From Carya illinoinensis (taxonomy: Eukaryota > Streptophyta > Magnoliopsida > Fagales > Juglandaceae), in assembly GCF_018687715.1 (NCBI RefSeq), contig NC_056767.1, positions 2,046,001-2,110,000 of the forward strand: a stretch of DNA of 64,000 nt, given 5' to 3'. Position numbers and translations under genes: made by a program. Position 1 is the stretch's first letter; every line of letters starts with the position of its first letter. Below are positions 12,970-24,975 of the stretch, piece after piece. Under the pieces are notes generated by a model that did not search any database, was not told the origin of the DNA, and worked only from the letters and a program-made list of their open reading frames with translations.

Positions 12970-14694
12970 TAGGGCCGCAAATGAACAGAGCCGCTCGTGA
13001 ACAATTCAAGATCGATTCGTATAAATTCGACTCGGACTCGGTTCATTTAATAAATGAGTTGTTCGTGAAAATTAATATTGGTTTGAATATTAAACGAACA
13101 AAACTCGTATAATTTCGCCTCGATTCGGTTTAGGCTCGTGAACAATATTCGTATAAACTCGATTCAACTCGTTTTAAGCTCGTCATAATACTCGTAATAT
13201 TTATACATATATATATTTACATATATACTTACATGTATTCTTTTATTATATATATTTTATACTTATACATATATTATTTTTTATACTTTATATATATGTT
13301 AAGTAATATATATATAAAATAATATATGTTGTTAGTTTAAGTTTATATATAAGTAACATGTTTTAGTATTTTACAATAGTAATGTATTATTGTAATTAAA
13401 TGTTTATAAAAATAAACAACTCTAATTGATTGCGACACTTTCTTAACTAATCATATTTTGATTATTTGGCTATATTTAATATTATATTAAGGATAATTGA
13501 ATACTTTAATATTAAATTAATAGCTTTATTATGTAATTTTTTAAATGACTTTAATGTATTAGGCATTCTTGATCCCATATGCATTTTTATTTATTTCACT
13601 ATTAGTAGTGACTAGTAGTGAAATTTTTTAATTTTTTAATTTTTTTTCTTAGTGATTAAAAATAATAAAAAAATACTTGACAAAAATAAAAATTTTAATT
13701 ACATTATAGTTTATAATTCATGACTCTATAGAAAAATAAAATAGTACAATCTCAAATATATTAGAATATTTTTCATTTTCCTTTTAGACTGTTAGCGCCT
13801 AGCAGGTTTAGTTTGTTTATTTCCCTTATTTTGAATTTTGGTTATTTGCACGGCGCTGTTCCCAACAGCTCCTTGGTGGGACGTTTACGGCTTGAAAAGA
13901 TGGATAGCCGTCGAGCTTCTCAGAAGTCAGACTGCAAAGCGAGAAAACGTGCCATCTACAGACTTGAAATGTTCCAGACTTGCACGGTTCCAAACTCCAG
14001 TTCCTCAGCTCATCAAGCAAGCACGGTTCCAGTTCCAGTTCTAGTTCCTCTGTTTCTTCGGTAGTTTTTGGATTGGTAAGAGGTACTGCTCTGTTTTAAG
14101 ATGAAGGCTGAAGCTAACACAAATATCTCTGTGTGATAGTACTCTGTTTTAAGATGAAGCTAACACGTAGGATGCTCTGTTTGGATTTCCTCTTTTCCCT
14201 TTATATTTCTTCCTCATTAATATGATTTCCAGTGAAATATATCTAAGGAAAACAAAAGCAGAGGGTTTTGAAGCAGCGGATTCATCTTCTTTTGTAGATT
14301 GAGTGATCTTCTTCTTATTTTTTTCATCATCAACCGGAGCCAAAGCCAAGAGTCAAATCATCTTAGAGGTAGAGCTTTTCTGATGGTGGCTGTTGGGCTT
14401 TGAAGAAGTAGAGCTTTTTTTGTGGGGGCTACTGAGCTACATACTTCACAGGTTTGAGAATGGCATAAGGAGATTTTTTTTTTTTTTTTTTTTTTTTTTA
14501 ACTCATCCATTGTTATGTGTTGGCAAATTAAGAAGGTTCATGGATGTCTGATCTTTCTTAAGTTAACAAATTTCCATTTTGTTTTAAGATTCTTAAGTTG
14601 GTATTTGATAATTCTTATAGCTTTACCTTTTCCATAATGATAAAACATTTGGATTTGCTTCTGCTGCTGTGAAGTTGGGGGGGAGATCTGGAAC

Positions 14695-14990
14695 ATTGGC
14701 TCGAGTGAAGTGTCAAGCGAAGGTCGGTTGACACATTCTATCTGAGTTCGCTCGAGTGCAGTGTCGAGCGCATGTTGAAAAGCTCAACACTCGCTCGACG
14801 CTGGGCTTGAGCGAACTCAAGCAGAGTTGAACGCTCGACACGCGCTCAACACTGAGCTCGAGCGAACTCAGATAGAGTTGAACGCTCGACACTGCGCTCG
14901 AGCGAACTCAAGTAGAGTTGAACGCTCGACACGCGCTCGACACTGTGCTCGAGCGCCCTGTTGAGCGAGGGTCGAGCGAAGACATCTGTT
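14695..14990. repeat. GC-rich CTCGA tandem array inside the hAT element
   Basis: Units of 40 and 51 bp repeat around GAGCGAACTCA and GAACGCTCGACAC, with more diverged units to the left. The stretch is far more GC-rich than its surroundings and contains many self-complementary CTCGAG sites. It lies about 100 bp upstream of the transposase frame. It shares the CTCGA core with the element's subterminal repeats, so it may be extra transposase-binding sequence or part of the promoter region; this is inference. Confidence 0.75.
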
Positions 14991-15090
14991 TTTATTTTTA
15001 TTTTTATTTTTTTACTCTAGCTATTTGTAGCTACATTTTCTTCTTAAAAAAATATTAATCTGCAATATTTGTGTCTAACATTGCCACTAC

Positions 15091-17341
15091 TTGTCTAAAA
15101 TTTTTTGTTTAGACATATTTGAACAAGTACCAACTGTTGAATGCTCATCTGCAAGTCCACTGGTAGAGATTGAAGTTGATGGTATTACTGGTAAAGAAGA
15201 ATTTAATGCTATAGAGTGTGATAGTAATGATGGGAATAATGAAGTTGATGGTATTATTGGTGGAGAAGAAAACCCAAGTGCCCCTATAGATCCCCAAAAA
15301 TATGCATACCAAAGGAAGCCTAGGAAGAAAACTTCTGCAATTTGGAAAGATTTTAAAATAGTAGAGAAGAATGGTGTCAAGAAAGCTAAGTGTAACTTTT
15401 GCAAAGATCTTGTCTATTTCTTCATCAGTTTCTACAACTCACTTTCATAGGCACTTGACTAGTTGTCTTCCACACATAGCTGCTTCTAAGAGGCAAAAGG
15501 TTTTGACAATTGACATGAAGGGTTCGGAATGTGTGAATGTTGTAAAAAATTTCTCGTATGATATGAAAAAGGTAAGAGAACTAGCTTCTCACATGATACT
15601 TTATCACGAGTATCATTTTTCCATGATGGAACATGTGGTGTTTAATAAATTTATGAGAGCTAATACTCTTTATTGGCAAAAAATAAGTCGTACTACAGCT
15701 AGAAATGATTGTCAATCCACTTATGAGATTGAGAAAAAGAAGTTGAAGACAATATTGAGAGGTGTGAATAAAGTCAGTATAACAACCAACATGTGGACTT
15801 CAGGTCAAAAGATCTCATATATGGTTATTACCTGTCATTTTGTTGATCCTGATTGGCATTTACAAAAAAGAGTCTTAAATTTTTGTAATGTCCCACCACC
15901 ACACAACGGGGTTATTATTGCTGATACTCTTCAAAAGTGTTTCACTGATTGGGGAATTGAGAGTATCTACAATAACAGTGGATAATGCTAGATATAATGA
16001 TGTAACTTTAAGGGTTCTCAAAGATGTTTTCAGTTTGAAAAAGAAGTTATCTATCGGGGGGCAACTTTTTCATGTGCGTTGTTGCGCACATATAACAAAT
16101 TTATTGGTCAAAGATGGACTAAGTGAGATTGGTGAAATTGTCTACTGTGTTCGAGAAGGGGTGAAGTACTTGGTTGCATCAGAAGCTCGTATCAAGCAGT
16201 TTAGTGATATTGCAAAACAATTGCAATTACCAAGCAAGAAACTTTTTTTGGATGTTACTACCATATGGAATAGCACTTATCTAATGCTAGCTGCAACCTT
16301 AGAGTTTAGGGAAGTCTTTCCGAGATATGGTGATAGAGATCAAGGCTTTAATTATGTTCCAAGTGTTGAGGATTGGACCAAAGTGGAAAATGTTTGTCAA
16401 ATTTTGGCAGTTTTTAATGAGGTTACAAACATTATTTCAGAAACTGAGTATTCAACTGCTAACTTATTCCTTCCTGAGGTATGGAGAATAAAAGAGGTGT
16501 TGAACAAGAAGTCTCTTGACCTAAATGATTACATACGAGCAATGGTTGTGAAGATGAATACAAAATTTGATAAATATTGGGGGGAATGTAATTTGCTTAT
16601 GGCAGTAGCTGCTGTTTTGGATCCAAGGTTCAAGATGATGCTAGTTCAATTCTGTTTTCCAGTAATTTATTCAGAACCCGAAGCCACTAGAAACATAGAC
16701 ACCATCTTGAGAATCTTATATGAGCTGTATGATGAGTATGCTGAAGATTATAATTTAGCTAATGTGGAGTCGAGTGGACATGAAAATGCTCGAGACATAG
16801 GTTCTTCTTGTAGTGGCTCTATCAATATTGTGGGGAAGAATGTGATGAGTGTCAAGTCTATATTTGAATCATTCGTTAGAAGGAATGATACCATTCGTCC
16901 AGTGAAATCTGATTTGGATGTTTATTTAGAGGAAGGTGTCTATATTTGTAGTGAGGATTCAGATTTACAATTTGATGCCTTGGAGTGGTGGAAGGTTAAT
17001 GATCTAAAATACCGCATTTTATCTAAGATGGCACGTGATATTTTGTCAATTCCAATGACTACAGTGGCTTCAAAATCTATATTTAGTGCTGGTGGTAGAG
17101 TAATTGATCCTTATCGCGCATCAATGTCTGTTGAAACAGTAGAAATGTTATTATGTGGAGCTGACTAGGTTCGGGTACTTCATGGTTTGAAAAAATCATC
17201 GAATGTAAGTATAATTTTATTTAATGATTTTTTATTGCCATCTATAACTTGTCTTAACTTATTGAGAACTTGTCTTAACTAATTTTTTCTTTCATTTTCT
17301 AGAGAGAAGAACCAACTTATGAGGAGATTTTACTGCCTTAA
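15091..17341 (+). pseudogene. hAT transposase, BED finger to dimerisation domain, broken
   Basis: In order, the frames give an acidic N-terminus, a BED zinc finger (SAIWKDFKIVE, KCNFC, then THFHRHLTSC), the RNase H-like core (TNMWTS, VDNARYND, HVRCCAHITNLLV), a DUF4413-like linker (VLDPRFKMM) and the C-terminal hAT dimerisation region (EWWKVNDLKYRILSKMARDIL, then SIFSAGGRVIDPYR). A frameshift near 15410 splits the BED finger and a second near 15960 separates the first core block from the rest. A TAG at 17166-17168 replaces the tryptophan usual at this point. A last exon is recognisable at about 17303-17341 after a GTAAGT donor near 17203. Otherwise the coding sequence is well preserved, so loss of function is not ancient. 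Confidence 0.9.
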
Positions 17342-18724
17342 TGGGAATCAAGTGACAAGTTGTATATTTTTGCCTTTTTGGTATAATGCTATTTATTTTT
17401 GAATTGTTATTTTGTTATATCATGTTGCTAATTATATCGTGTGTGTTTTGCATTATAGGTTGATGGTGATTGGCATTTGCCTAGTTTTTAATCTCTTTTT
17501 CTTTTTGTGAATTGATATACTAGAAATACTACAAGGAACAATGATAGAACATGTTATTTAAGACAAAAGTTGTAATTATTTTTGTAGATCAAACTTATTG
17601 ACTCATTGGAGGTTGGAGGTTGGAGGCTTGAAGCTATCCAACTAGACAAGGTTGGGAATTTGGGATTTTTTGGAAGCTTGGATCTAGGTGATTTCATTAA
17701 TTGAATATCTGACTTACTTGAATTGCAGTCCTAGTTTTTTGTAAAAGTATAATTGTGTTGAATGGAGAAATATGGATAATTATAAGAAGGTATTTTGTAG
17801 TGTTTCTTTTTGTACTTGGTGATCAAAGAAATGGAATTTATTATTTGACAGAGATTTGTAAACAAAGGTAAGTGGGCTTGTTTTTTGATATTTCATCCAA
17901 TTTTTAGTCAGATTTCTGAATGTGTGCCATGGAGGCTTTGATATTGTTCTATCAATCTACTAATTTATTTGTAATAATTTTTTGTTTATTATTATTTGTC
18001 AAGCTCTAAAGCTACTAAGAACTAAGTCATTAAATTGTGTTATATTTGTAATGGGCATTATTTGTAAGTTTGTAAGCTTTTGAAGCTACTTAGTTTATTC
18101 TTTTAGTAAATTTGCTGGAAATTGTAACTGTAATTAGTGATTTATCATTTGAAATTATAATTTATTATTTTTGTAAGTTTGCTAGATTTTGTAATTGTAA
18201 TTAGTGATCTACCATTTGAAATTGTAATTTATTGTGATACAATGTCTTATATGTTGGGATTATTATTTTATCTATTTGTAAGTTTTAATTATATTGTGGT
18301 AAGTGATGAATCATTGATTTATGTCTAATAACCATTAATAACTCAATTTAATATATATTATCATAATTCTAGTTAAAGTTGATTAAGAGAAATAATCTCA
18401 TTTTTACTTCAGCCAACAAAAATAAAAAACAAAAAATTGTGGATCTGATTTAAATCGAGCTCAAGTCGAGCTACCCGAGCTCGTATCAACTCGAGTATTT
18501 TTTGTACTCGAGTTCGAGTCGAGTTCGACCAGAATTTACATTAGACGAGTCGAGCTCGATCAGAAATTCTCAATCTTTTTCGAGCTTGAGTCGAGTTCGA
18601 GTAGATATATATGCTAAACGAGTTCTTGACCTCCTGTTCGAATTCGACTCGATTCGGTTCGTTTGCAACCCTACTGAGTCTTTCACTTTGAAAAAATCTA
18701 CTCAGCCTCCACCATTTTATCTAT
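17342..18724. other. hAT 3' region and subterminal repeats; no gene
   Basis: AT-rich non-coding sequence follows the transposase. Within it, a block containing TTTGTAAGTTTG and GTAATTAGTGAT repeats imperfectly at about 18050-18230. From about 18445 to 18660 the TCGAG/TCGAC subterminal repeats of the hAT element begin and run to the right terminus at 18673. About 50 bp of flank follows before the next MITE. Confidence 0.6.
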
Positions 18725-18945
18725 GAGAAATACTTTTTGCAGTCGGCAGATGCAGTCGGCGTGCAGTCGGCTGTAAAAAAAAAATTAATACGGGACCTAT
18801 ATGAAAAAAAAAATTATTTTTATAACTTTTTATAATTCATGTAGGTCCCCTTGAATATAAAAAAAAAAATTATAATTTTTTTTTATTCATTCCGTACAGC
18901 TGACTGCACGCCGACTGCATCTGGCGACTGTATGTAACAAAGCCC
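18725..18945. mobile_element. Mutator-type MITE, 221 bp, with 9-bp target duplication
   Basis: Long terminal inverted repeats carry a GCAGTCGG motif three times on the left (CAGATGCAGTCGGCGTGCAG) and its inverse on the right. The centre is A/T-rich with inverted ATAGGTCC-type blocks. TTTATCTAT flanks both sides (18716-18724 and 18946-18954), a perfect 9-bp duplication. It lies just outside the hAT right end. Confidence 0.85.
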
Positions 18946-19617
18946 TTTATCTATACCGCACGAATGTATTGATGTGATTTATTTATTTATTATTTCTTTA
19001 CTATTTCTCTTTCTTTACGGTTCTTCCCCCCGGACTTCTTTCCCCCTTCACCAAACCCCCACCCCTCCCCCCAACCCATCCCCATCTTCTTTCATTGAGA
19101 AAGCACCCAGATAAGAAACAACGGGCAGCAGAGTTCATTTCATTTCTTTCAGTAACTGCTTCCATGGGAGAACTATAGGGTCCTAGCGTCGACAAGCAAA
19201 ACAAATTACTGATCGAATTTTATTACGTATAACTAAAGTCGTGTATTAATTTATATATTAATATTAATTTTTTTATATTTAAAATTTAAATTAATATTAT
19301 TTTTAATAAAATTTATTTTTTAATCAATCACATTAAATTAATGTATAAATTAATACAAAATTATACTTACAACTAGATTTTACCTTACCGATTTAGGATA
19401 CCCTCGAGCCCGTCATGCCCGACGTTCTTTCTTGGAGTACAGGAATATAGAACCTGCAACACAACTGATTTAGGATAGAAAAATTGCTGCTGTGTTTTTG
19501 GAACCCATCCAGAGTAAAAATAAAATATTTTTCTTATGAAGGGCCAGAAACCCAAAGATAGACGAAAGCAGATACTTATGAGACTATGAGCGACAGGTTT
19601 TTCTTTGAGGGGATGGA
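18946..19617. other. Spacer carrying one MITE; no gene
   Basis: A C-rich stretch at 19027-19084 gives a glycine-rich shadow frame on the minus strand and nothing else. The MITE copy at 19217-19384 lies here. No coding signal was seen. Confidence 0.4.
19217..19384 (+). mobile_element. hAT-like MITE, copy 2 (diverged)
   Basis: It shares the internal blocks of copies 1, 3 and 4: GTGTATTAATTTATATATTA at the left, TTTAAATTAATATTATTTT in the middle and AATCAATCACATTAAATTAA at the right. The ends are worn and no target duplication could be read, so the boundaries are approximate. Confidence 0.65.
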
Positions 19618-20799
19618 CAGTGGCGGAGCCACGTTGGGCATGGCCCCCCGAAATTTGATAAAAAAAAAAATTATATGTTAATTTTTTTAATTTAATAAAA
19701 TAATATAAATTTATTATGTATTGGCCTCCTCTATAAAATTTAATCTAATATAAAAATAAAATAAATAAAACACATCTTATATAAAATAAAAAACATATTT
19801 TTATTATAAATACAATTAAAAAAAAAATTATAACTATATCTGGTAACATTTTTAATCCCTTTACATTATCAAAAGCATTTCAATCGGTTATGACAATCTG
19901 TCAAACATCTTACAGACTATATTTCATTCTCACACGGCACAATACCGTATTTTCACATTTCATCCTTCACTTTTGTTTTCTCTACTTTCCAACATCAAAA
20001 CTCATTTCATCCTTTACATTTTATTTTCTCTACTTTTCAACATCAAAACGAAAAAAAAGGAAGGTAGGAAGCAGAAGATTTTACCTGTTGGCTGCTCTGC
20101 TGCTCGACTATGAGGCACTGAGGTGTAACCGGTAACCCGGCGACTGTCGACAGACCATTTCCAGTCGACACAAACTTTATTATCAATGTGGTGGGTGCTT
20201 CATGTAAACGCCATGATGAATTGCAAGCTGCTCAGGCAACACATATTGCACATATGATAGCCATTGATGAACTTGAAAGTGGAAAATGAGCTAATCAAAT
20301 TGGCACTATCAAACAAGCCGGTGATTCTTGTTGGGGTTCTCATTTTTATTCTATTTGCAGTCTACTGCGAATGTTTGAAGCTACTTGCTCAGTACTTGAA
20401 ACCATAATAAAAGAAGGATCCACTTACTCTCAACGTGGGGATGCAAATGCTGCTTATAAAATGATTACTTCATTCCAATTCATATTTATTTTACATTTAA
20501 TGAAGGAAATCATGGGTATTACTGATGTTCTTTGTCAAGTTTTGCAGTAAAAATCTCAAGATATTTTGAATGCCATGAATATGATTTCTACTACAAAAAG
20601 ACTCATTCAAAAGTTGAGAAATGAAGGTTGGAAAAATCTGCTTGAGAATGTTGTCTCTTTTTCCAAGAAATTTGATATGGATATCTCAGAATTGAACTCT
20701 CATTATATACAAGGTCGTGATCGTCATCAACGAGATCACATTACGATAAAGCATCATTATCATTTTAAAATATACAAGATCATGGTCTTCATCAATTGA
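19618..20799 (+). pseudogene. MYM/TTF-type hAT transposase fragment
   Basis: CAGTGGCGGAGCCAC at 19618 is the familiar left terminus of a plant hAT family with MYM/TTF-finger transposases. From about 20150 the plus strand encodes part of that transposase: VVGASCKRHDELQAAQ, the DSCWGSH block, a long helical region with FILHLMKEIMGITD, and the GRDRHQRDHITIKHHYHFKI linker. It is interrupted by TGA at 20287-20289 and TAA at 20548-20550 in one otherwise continuous frame. The N-terminal finger and most of the catalytic domain are missing. The right terminus was not found, and a MITE (20811-21013) is inserted next to the break. Confidence 0.8.
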
Positions 20800-20810
20800 G
20801 CTCTCTTTGA

Positions 20811-21013
20811 TGAAAAAATCTACACAACCTCCCAACACTCCAACATCCCATTTTTTTTTAATTTTTTAATATTTTTTTTGAATTTATTCTTTTTAAATTA
20901 ATTTAATTATTTTATTTATTATTTATATATTAAATATTTAATAAAAAATAAAATAATAAAAATTAAAAAAAAGGTGAGGTATTGGAATGTTGAGAGGTTA
21001 TTTAGCAAAACTC
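20811..21013. mobile_element. hAT-like MITE, 203 bp, 8-bp target duplication
   Basis: Left end ACAACCTCCCAACACTCCAA pairs with the inverted right end ATAACCTCTCAACATTCC. The interior is an A/T run. CTCTTTGA flanks both sides (20803-20810 and 21014-21021). The right tip read inverted, GAGTTTTGCTA, equals the start of the four-copy MITE family, so the two families probably use the same transposase although their interiors differ. Confidence 0.85.
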
Positions 21014-21709
21014 CTCTTTGATATATTTTTCTCTGATTGATTTTTTCCTAGGGGTTCTTTTTAGCTAGGCTAGATTCTTCTGAGTTTTATAAGGTACAGC
21101 GTGGTGGGGGAAGCGGGAGAATAAAATTAGGCAAAATGAGGGAGGCTGTGTAGCTTTACTCTTTTCCTTTATTGCAAGGGATTCTGGACGTAGGATAACA
21201 ACAGTATTCCATCTTCCCATTCCTCCGTCGCCCCATTTTCGGCTCCCATGTTGTGGGTTGCTCATCTCTCTCATTTCTTCGTGGAAGCTCAGTGGCACTA
21301 GACATTAGCACACCAAGGCCAGGTCATGGCCTCCCATTTTCGGCAAACGACGTGAACTCCATCAGCGGCGTCTCTGGTTGGTAAGCTCAACTCTGCCCCC
21401 CACTAAATTTTTCATTATTTAGAGTTTTTGGTTCCCTTTTTTCTGTTGATTATAACACGGGTGCAGCATAAATTTTGTTTCTCGATCTCCAGATCTACGA
21501 CGAAGAGGCAGGAAGGATAGGACTTCTACCTTTGCCTCCCGATCTCGCTGCTCCCTTCGGCGAACTTAGTCGGCGTTGGTAAGCTTCTGCTTTTGCCTCT
21601 CGATCCCGCTTGTTTCTATTCGTCTTTTTTCCATGTTATGTGAGTCGGTGGCATGTCTGTTGGACCTTGAATGGCCGGCCATTAAGGGCATTCTTCTTAT
21701 TTTTTTTTT
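21014..21709. other. GC-richer spacer, possible exon-like debris
   Basis: Between about 21090 and 21650 the composition rises and exon-like stretches end in GTTGGTAAGC at 21377-21386 and again at 21573-21582. This looks like two donor sites of a leader region. No protein family was recognised, so it is not called a gene. It may belong to the gene-fragment block that follows. Confidence 0.3.
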
Positions 21710-21878
21710 AGTTTTGCTATATACAATTACAGTCACGCACTAATATGTATATCAATAATGATTTATTCATACTTAAAATTTAAATTAACATTATTTTCAA
21801 TAAAATCTACTTTTTAACCAATCACATCATATTGGTGCACAGATTAGTACACAATTATACTTGTAACTATATTTATCC
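21710..21878 (+). mobile_element. hAT-like MITE, copy 3, 169 bp
   Basis: It matches copy 4 closely: AGTTTTGCTATATACAATTA at the left, ACCAATCACATCATATTGG internally and CTTGTAACTATATTTATCC at the right. It sits between runs of T, compatible with an 8-bp TTTTTTTT duplication. Confidence 0.75.
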
Positions 21879-21989
21879 TTTTTTTTACAGCATTATTTGT
21901 AGGGGTATATAACAGTGTTTAAAATTGGTCATTTCGTCATGGTTAAATTGTAACTGATATTGATTTAAATATTCGAAACTACGTAGGGT

Positions 21990-22352
21990 CCAAATTCAAC
22001 ATCTTCCTGACAAGATCTTTTGCTGCAGGTGAAATGGGGCCATGGATCACTTGTAATGTGAATGTGGTCCCGTAAAATTGCATTGAATATACGCTGTTCT
22101 GCCTCTGTTAAACCAAAATTATTTCTCCTAGTTATAAATTAATATGAAGAAATAAGACCCAAAAAAGAAAGAAAAGAAATAGAGAACCAAAATTAGAAAG
22201 AGATTCACCAGCTCAAAAGGGAGGAAAAGCACATAGAAGAATATATAGCATGACCCCAACACTCCAAATATCCACTTCTGGTCCATTTCTCCTCCTCAAG
22301 ACTTCAGGTGCAATGTAGTATGCGCTACCAAGAATATCTTTAAATACTTCCC
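21990..22352 (-). pseudogene. Calcium-dependent protein kinase, two catalytic-domain exons
   Basis: The minus strand carries two consecutive exons of a CDPK catalytic domain. Exon X (22209-22352) follows a CAG acceptor and encodes kinase subdomains [17 protein letters not shown], then [18 protein letters not shown]. The tryptophan codon after PPF reads TGA, a stop, and a GT donor follows at 22207-22208. Exon Y (about 21990-22118) encodes EAEQRIFNAIL and SDPWP, then after a one-base loss ISPAAKDLVRKMLN. The ATP-binding lobe, catalytic loop, junction segment and EF-hands are absent from the window. Family assignment is confident. It is a genomic fragment with its intron, not a retrocopy. AHL and MED6 fragments lie in the same orientation at 24.9-26.7 kb. 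Confidence 0.85.
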
Positions 22353-24975
22353 CTGTACATATGGATATAGCACTTCTGCTCTTAGATACATGTTGTAAGT
22401 TGCAATAATTGGAGTATGCAATCCTTTCTGACTTTCATATAATTACCCATTATCAAGTGATCATAAAGAGAAGGACACGTAAAATCATCCTTCAAGTATT
22501 TGTCCTTCAAGTATTTGTCGAGCATTTAATATTGTCAAAAAAATTCACACAAACATCAATAAAGGTTATAGAACCCATTATGTGCCTATCTTTCTCCCAT
22601 AGCACTAAAGTTCGTTCAAACAAGAACAGACTTTTTCTTACATAATTACTCAATGAATCAATGTTCTGTTTTAACATAGAAATGTATAGATATGGAGATC
22701 AAAAGTTGACATTTTTAGGAATCCATTTGATTCCATCACTAAATTAAACTCAATATCATGAAGCTGGAAACCTTTGATTGAAAAATAGGTATCTTTCATT
22801 TATGGTTCCCTAATAATTGCTCTAAGATATTTCCCCTACCATTAGAAAAGTAGGATTTTAAAAATTGACTTTCCATCCCTTCCATATCTAAGCTGTTGTC
22901 ATTACAGAAAAGATGGCAAGGGTTTAATTGCAGTTGCTAGCTCCCTCTCTATTTTCTCCATATCTTAGGCCGATATGTTTGCCTCAGCTTGAGCGGTGGA
23001 ATGTTGACATATTTAATATTTTCTATTATTAAGGGCATATGTTTATTTATAATGTCTTGGGACAATAATAAACGATAGGCTAAAATTTTTGGGTTCTTTT
23101 TCCTGACAACCTTATTTCTATTTCTCTTCACAGTTTCTATCCTTAGATTTTGTTGTTACTCAGCTAAATATGCTAATATTCCTCCGTATATGACAGGGAT
23201 TTGTGCCAAAATTGAGTCTTGCTGTTTCTGGTTTTATCTTAAAATAAGCCCACCTGTTCATTAAATGTTTTTAGGGTATGGACCTAAGAGTTATATATTC
23301 TTCCTCTCTTTTATAAGAGACATGGTGGAGAGTGAATGTTTGGCCAGTATATTTATAATCAATAGTTTTTCTCTTCGCCTCTTTCTTGCTTGTTTGCCAA
23401 GTATATACTGGTTATAGTCGCTTCCAAAATTATTCTCTAGATGGAGAAAGGGAAAGAGCATGCTGAGCACACTCCGGACAGCTGAAGTTTTGGAGTCAAG
23501 TGGCCAGATCGGAGAAATAGTCATTGAGACTCAAGAAAGTGTAATTGATATTGTTTAATTACTTTATGCACAACTTTGGAGTTACAGGTATTGGTAGGAC
23601 ATGTTTTATTTTTCTTAGTGGAACTTTAATGGAGAATTAATTAAGTCCCTCACATATGTTTCTTTGTTTACTCTACAGATTTAATGATGTATATTTGTAC
23701 AAAATGAGATTGGACAACACCTTGGACACTTGCAGGCTTGAAGATTTATGGAAATACTTTGGAATGATAGTTTTGTCTCTTGTTGGTGTATTTGTTTACA
23801 CTCAAGTTAGAGATGTACAAAACATTGTTTATGTTTTAGTTTGGAAATTGAACTTGTGTATTTTATCCCATGGTTGTATTTTGAGTTGTAAGTGTTAATT
23901 AATACTTGTGAAGTAGGTAGTATGTTATTTATATGCGATGGAATGAGGTGCTGCTTGGACAGTCCAAACTATGTTTCGTTAAAGTTAAATCAGGTAGTAC
24001 TTGAATTAGGTTCTGATTATATGAAATGAGTGGAGAAATTTGCCATGTAATTATAGGATGGTCTCTTTTTGCCATGCAATGTGTCATGATTTTTGCAGTT
24101 GAATCTCCCATTTATAAATACCAAAAGTACTGGTGCACATGCATCTTCCCAGCTTGCTACAAAACTTAATACAAAGCTTAGCAAATATTATTAAATTTCT
24201 CACAAATATCACATTGCATATTTTTGATACAAAGCTTAGCAAATATATTAATTTTCTCATCATCATCATCATCCACAGATCACAAGTGCACCCAATTAAG
24301 GTCATTTTCCACATATTTCACACAAGGAAAAGTCAGTATCTTAGATTAGTACGGTATGTGCACTTGTGATTCAAACACTAATTGGAGCATATATTTAAGC
24401 AGGTAATATCCAACTTCTAGAGCAAAATCAACAAGAGGTGAATGTCTAAATATTTAAGCCGGTCACCCAAATTTCCTTTACAAGATTAAAGCACTAGATC
24501 ATGTAGAAGTGAAATTTGATACTAACAAGTTAAAAATTGAAAACAGGATCATTGAAAATGATCGAGGTGGTCGTCCAATCCAAGCTAGGGGCTAGCTTGA
24601 ACCTTGTACGCCATGCTGCATGCATGTGTCTTAGACATCATGTTCTGACTGAGCAAGTGATCTGTTTGTGTTGGATTTCTTTTCTTCATTTGGTTTTGGG
24701 AGCCCCATTTCCAAAGAGTCTTCTGCACTAGTATTGGGTGGCTTCTTGGTCCCTCCCTTTTTGTTTCTGTATATGAATACAAGATCAGCTGTGTGGTTCC
24801 CAGACCACACCCGCCATTGGGCACTTGCACCAGTATCAGCATTTGCTCATTTCCATCAAATTAGGCAATTTCGAAATGCATGCACAAAACTAAGAAATGG
24901 AAAGCATACATTACTACTTTAAACTTTGCCTACAACTCATACCAAATCACTTGGAAGTTGGATAAAGGACCATAC
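22353..24975. other. Long stretch between gene fragments; nothing recognised
   Basis: Frames at 23291-23524 (minus), 23656-23898 (plus) and 24537-24922 (both strands) have no domain I recognise and look random. The sequence is not strongly repetitive. It is likely intron or intergenic DNA carried along with the flanking CDPK and AHL exons. Confidence 0.4.

Larger units (their letters stand above)
12970..18673 (+). mobile_element. hAT (Ac-type) DNA transposon, about 5.7 kb, defective
   Basis: The left end reads TAGGGCCGCAAATGAAC (from 12970). The right end, read inverted from 18673, is TAGGGTTGCAAACGAAC, a 17-bp terminal inverted repeat with three differences. Both ends are followed inward by dense CTCGA/TCGAC-type repeats (12985-13200 and 18440-18660), the arrangement of hAT subterminal transposase-binding repeats. 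The transposase lies between them on the plus strand. The 8-bp flanks (CTCTTTTC left, CTGAGTCT right) do not match, so either the duplication has decayed or the two ends come from different insertions. I favour one old element. Confidence 0.72.

Noticed and set aside
12962..18681. 8-bp target duplication for the hAT element
   Set aside because: CTCTTTTC and CTGAGTCT share only three positions, so no duplication is claimed.
21296..21340. A|CTAG with a GGCCA/TGGCC hairpin as a second Helitron end
   Set aside because: The hairpin is short and 15 bases from CTAG, and no matching 5' end was found beyond the MED6 fragment; kept only as a weak candidate.
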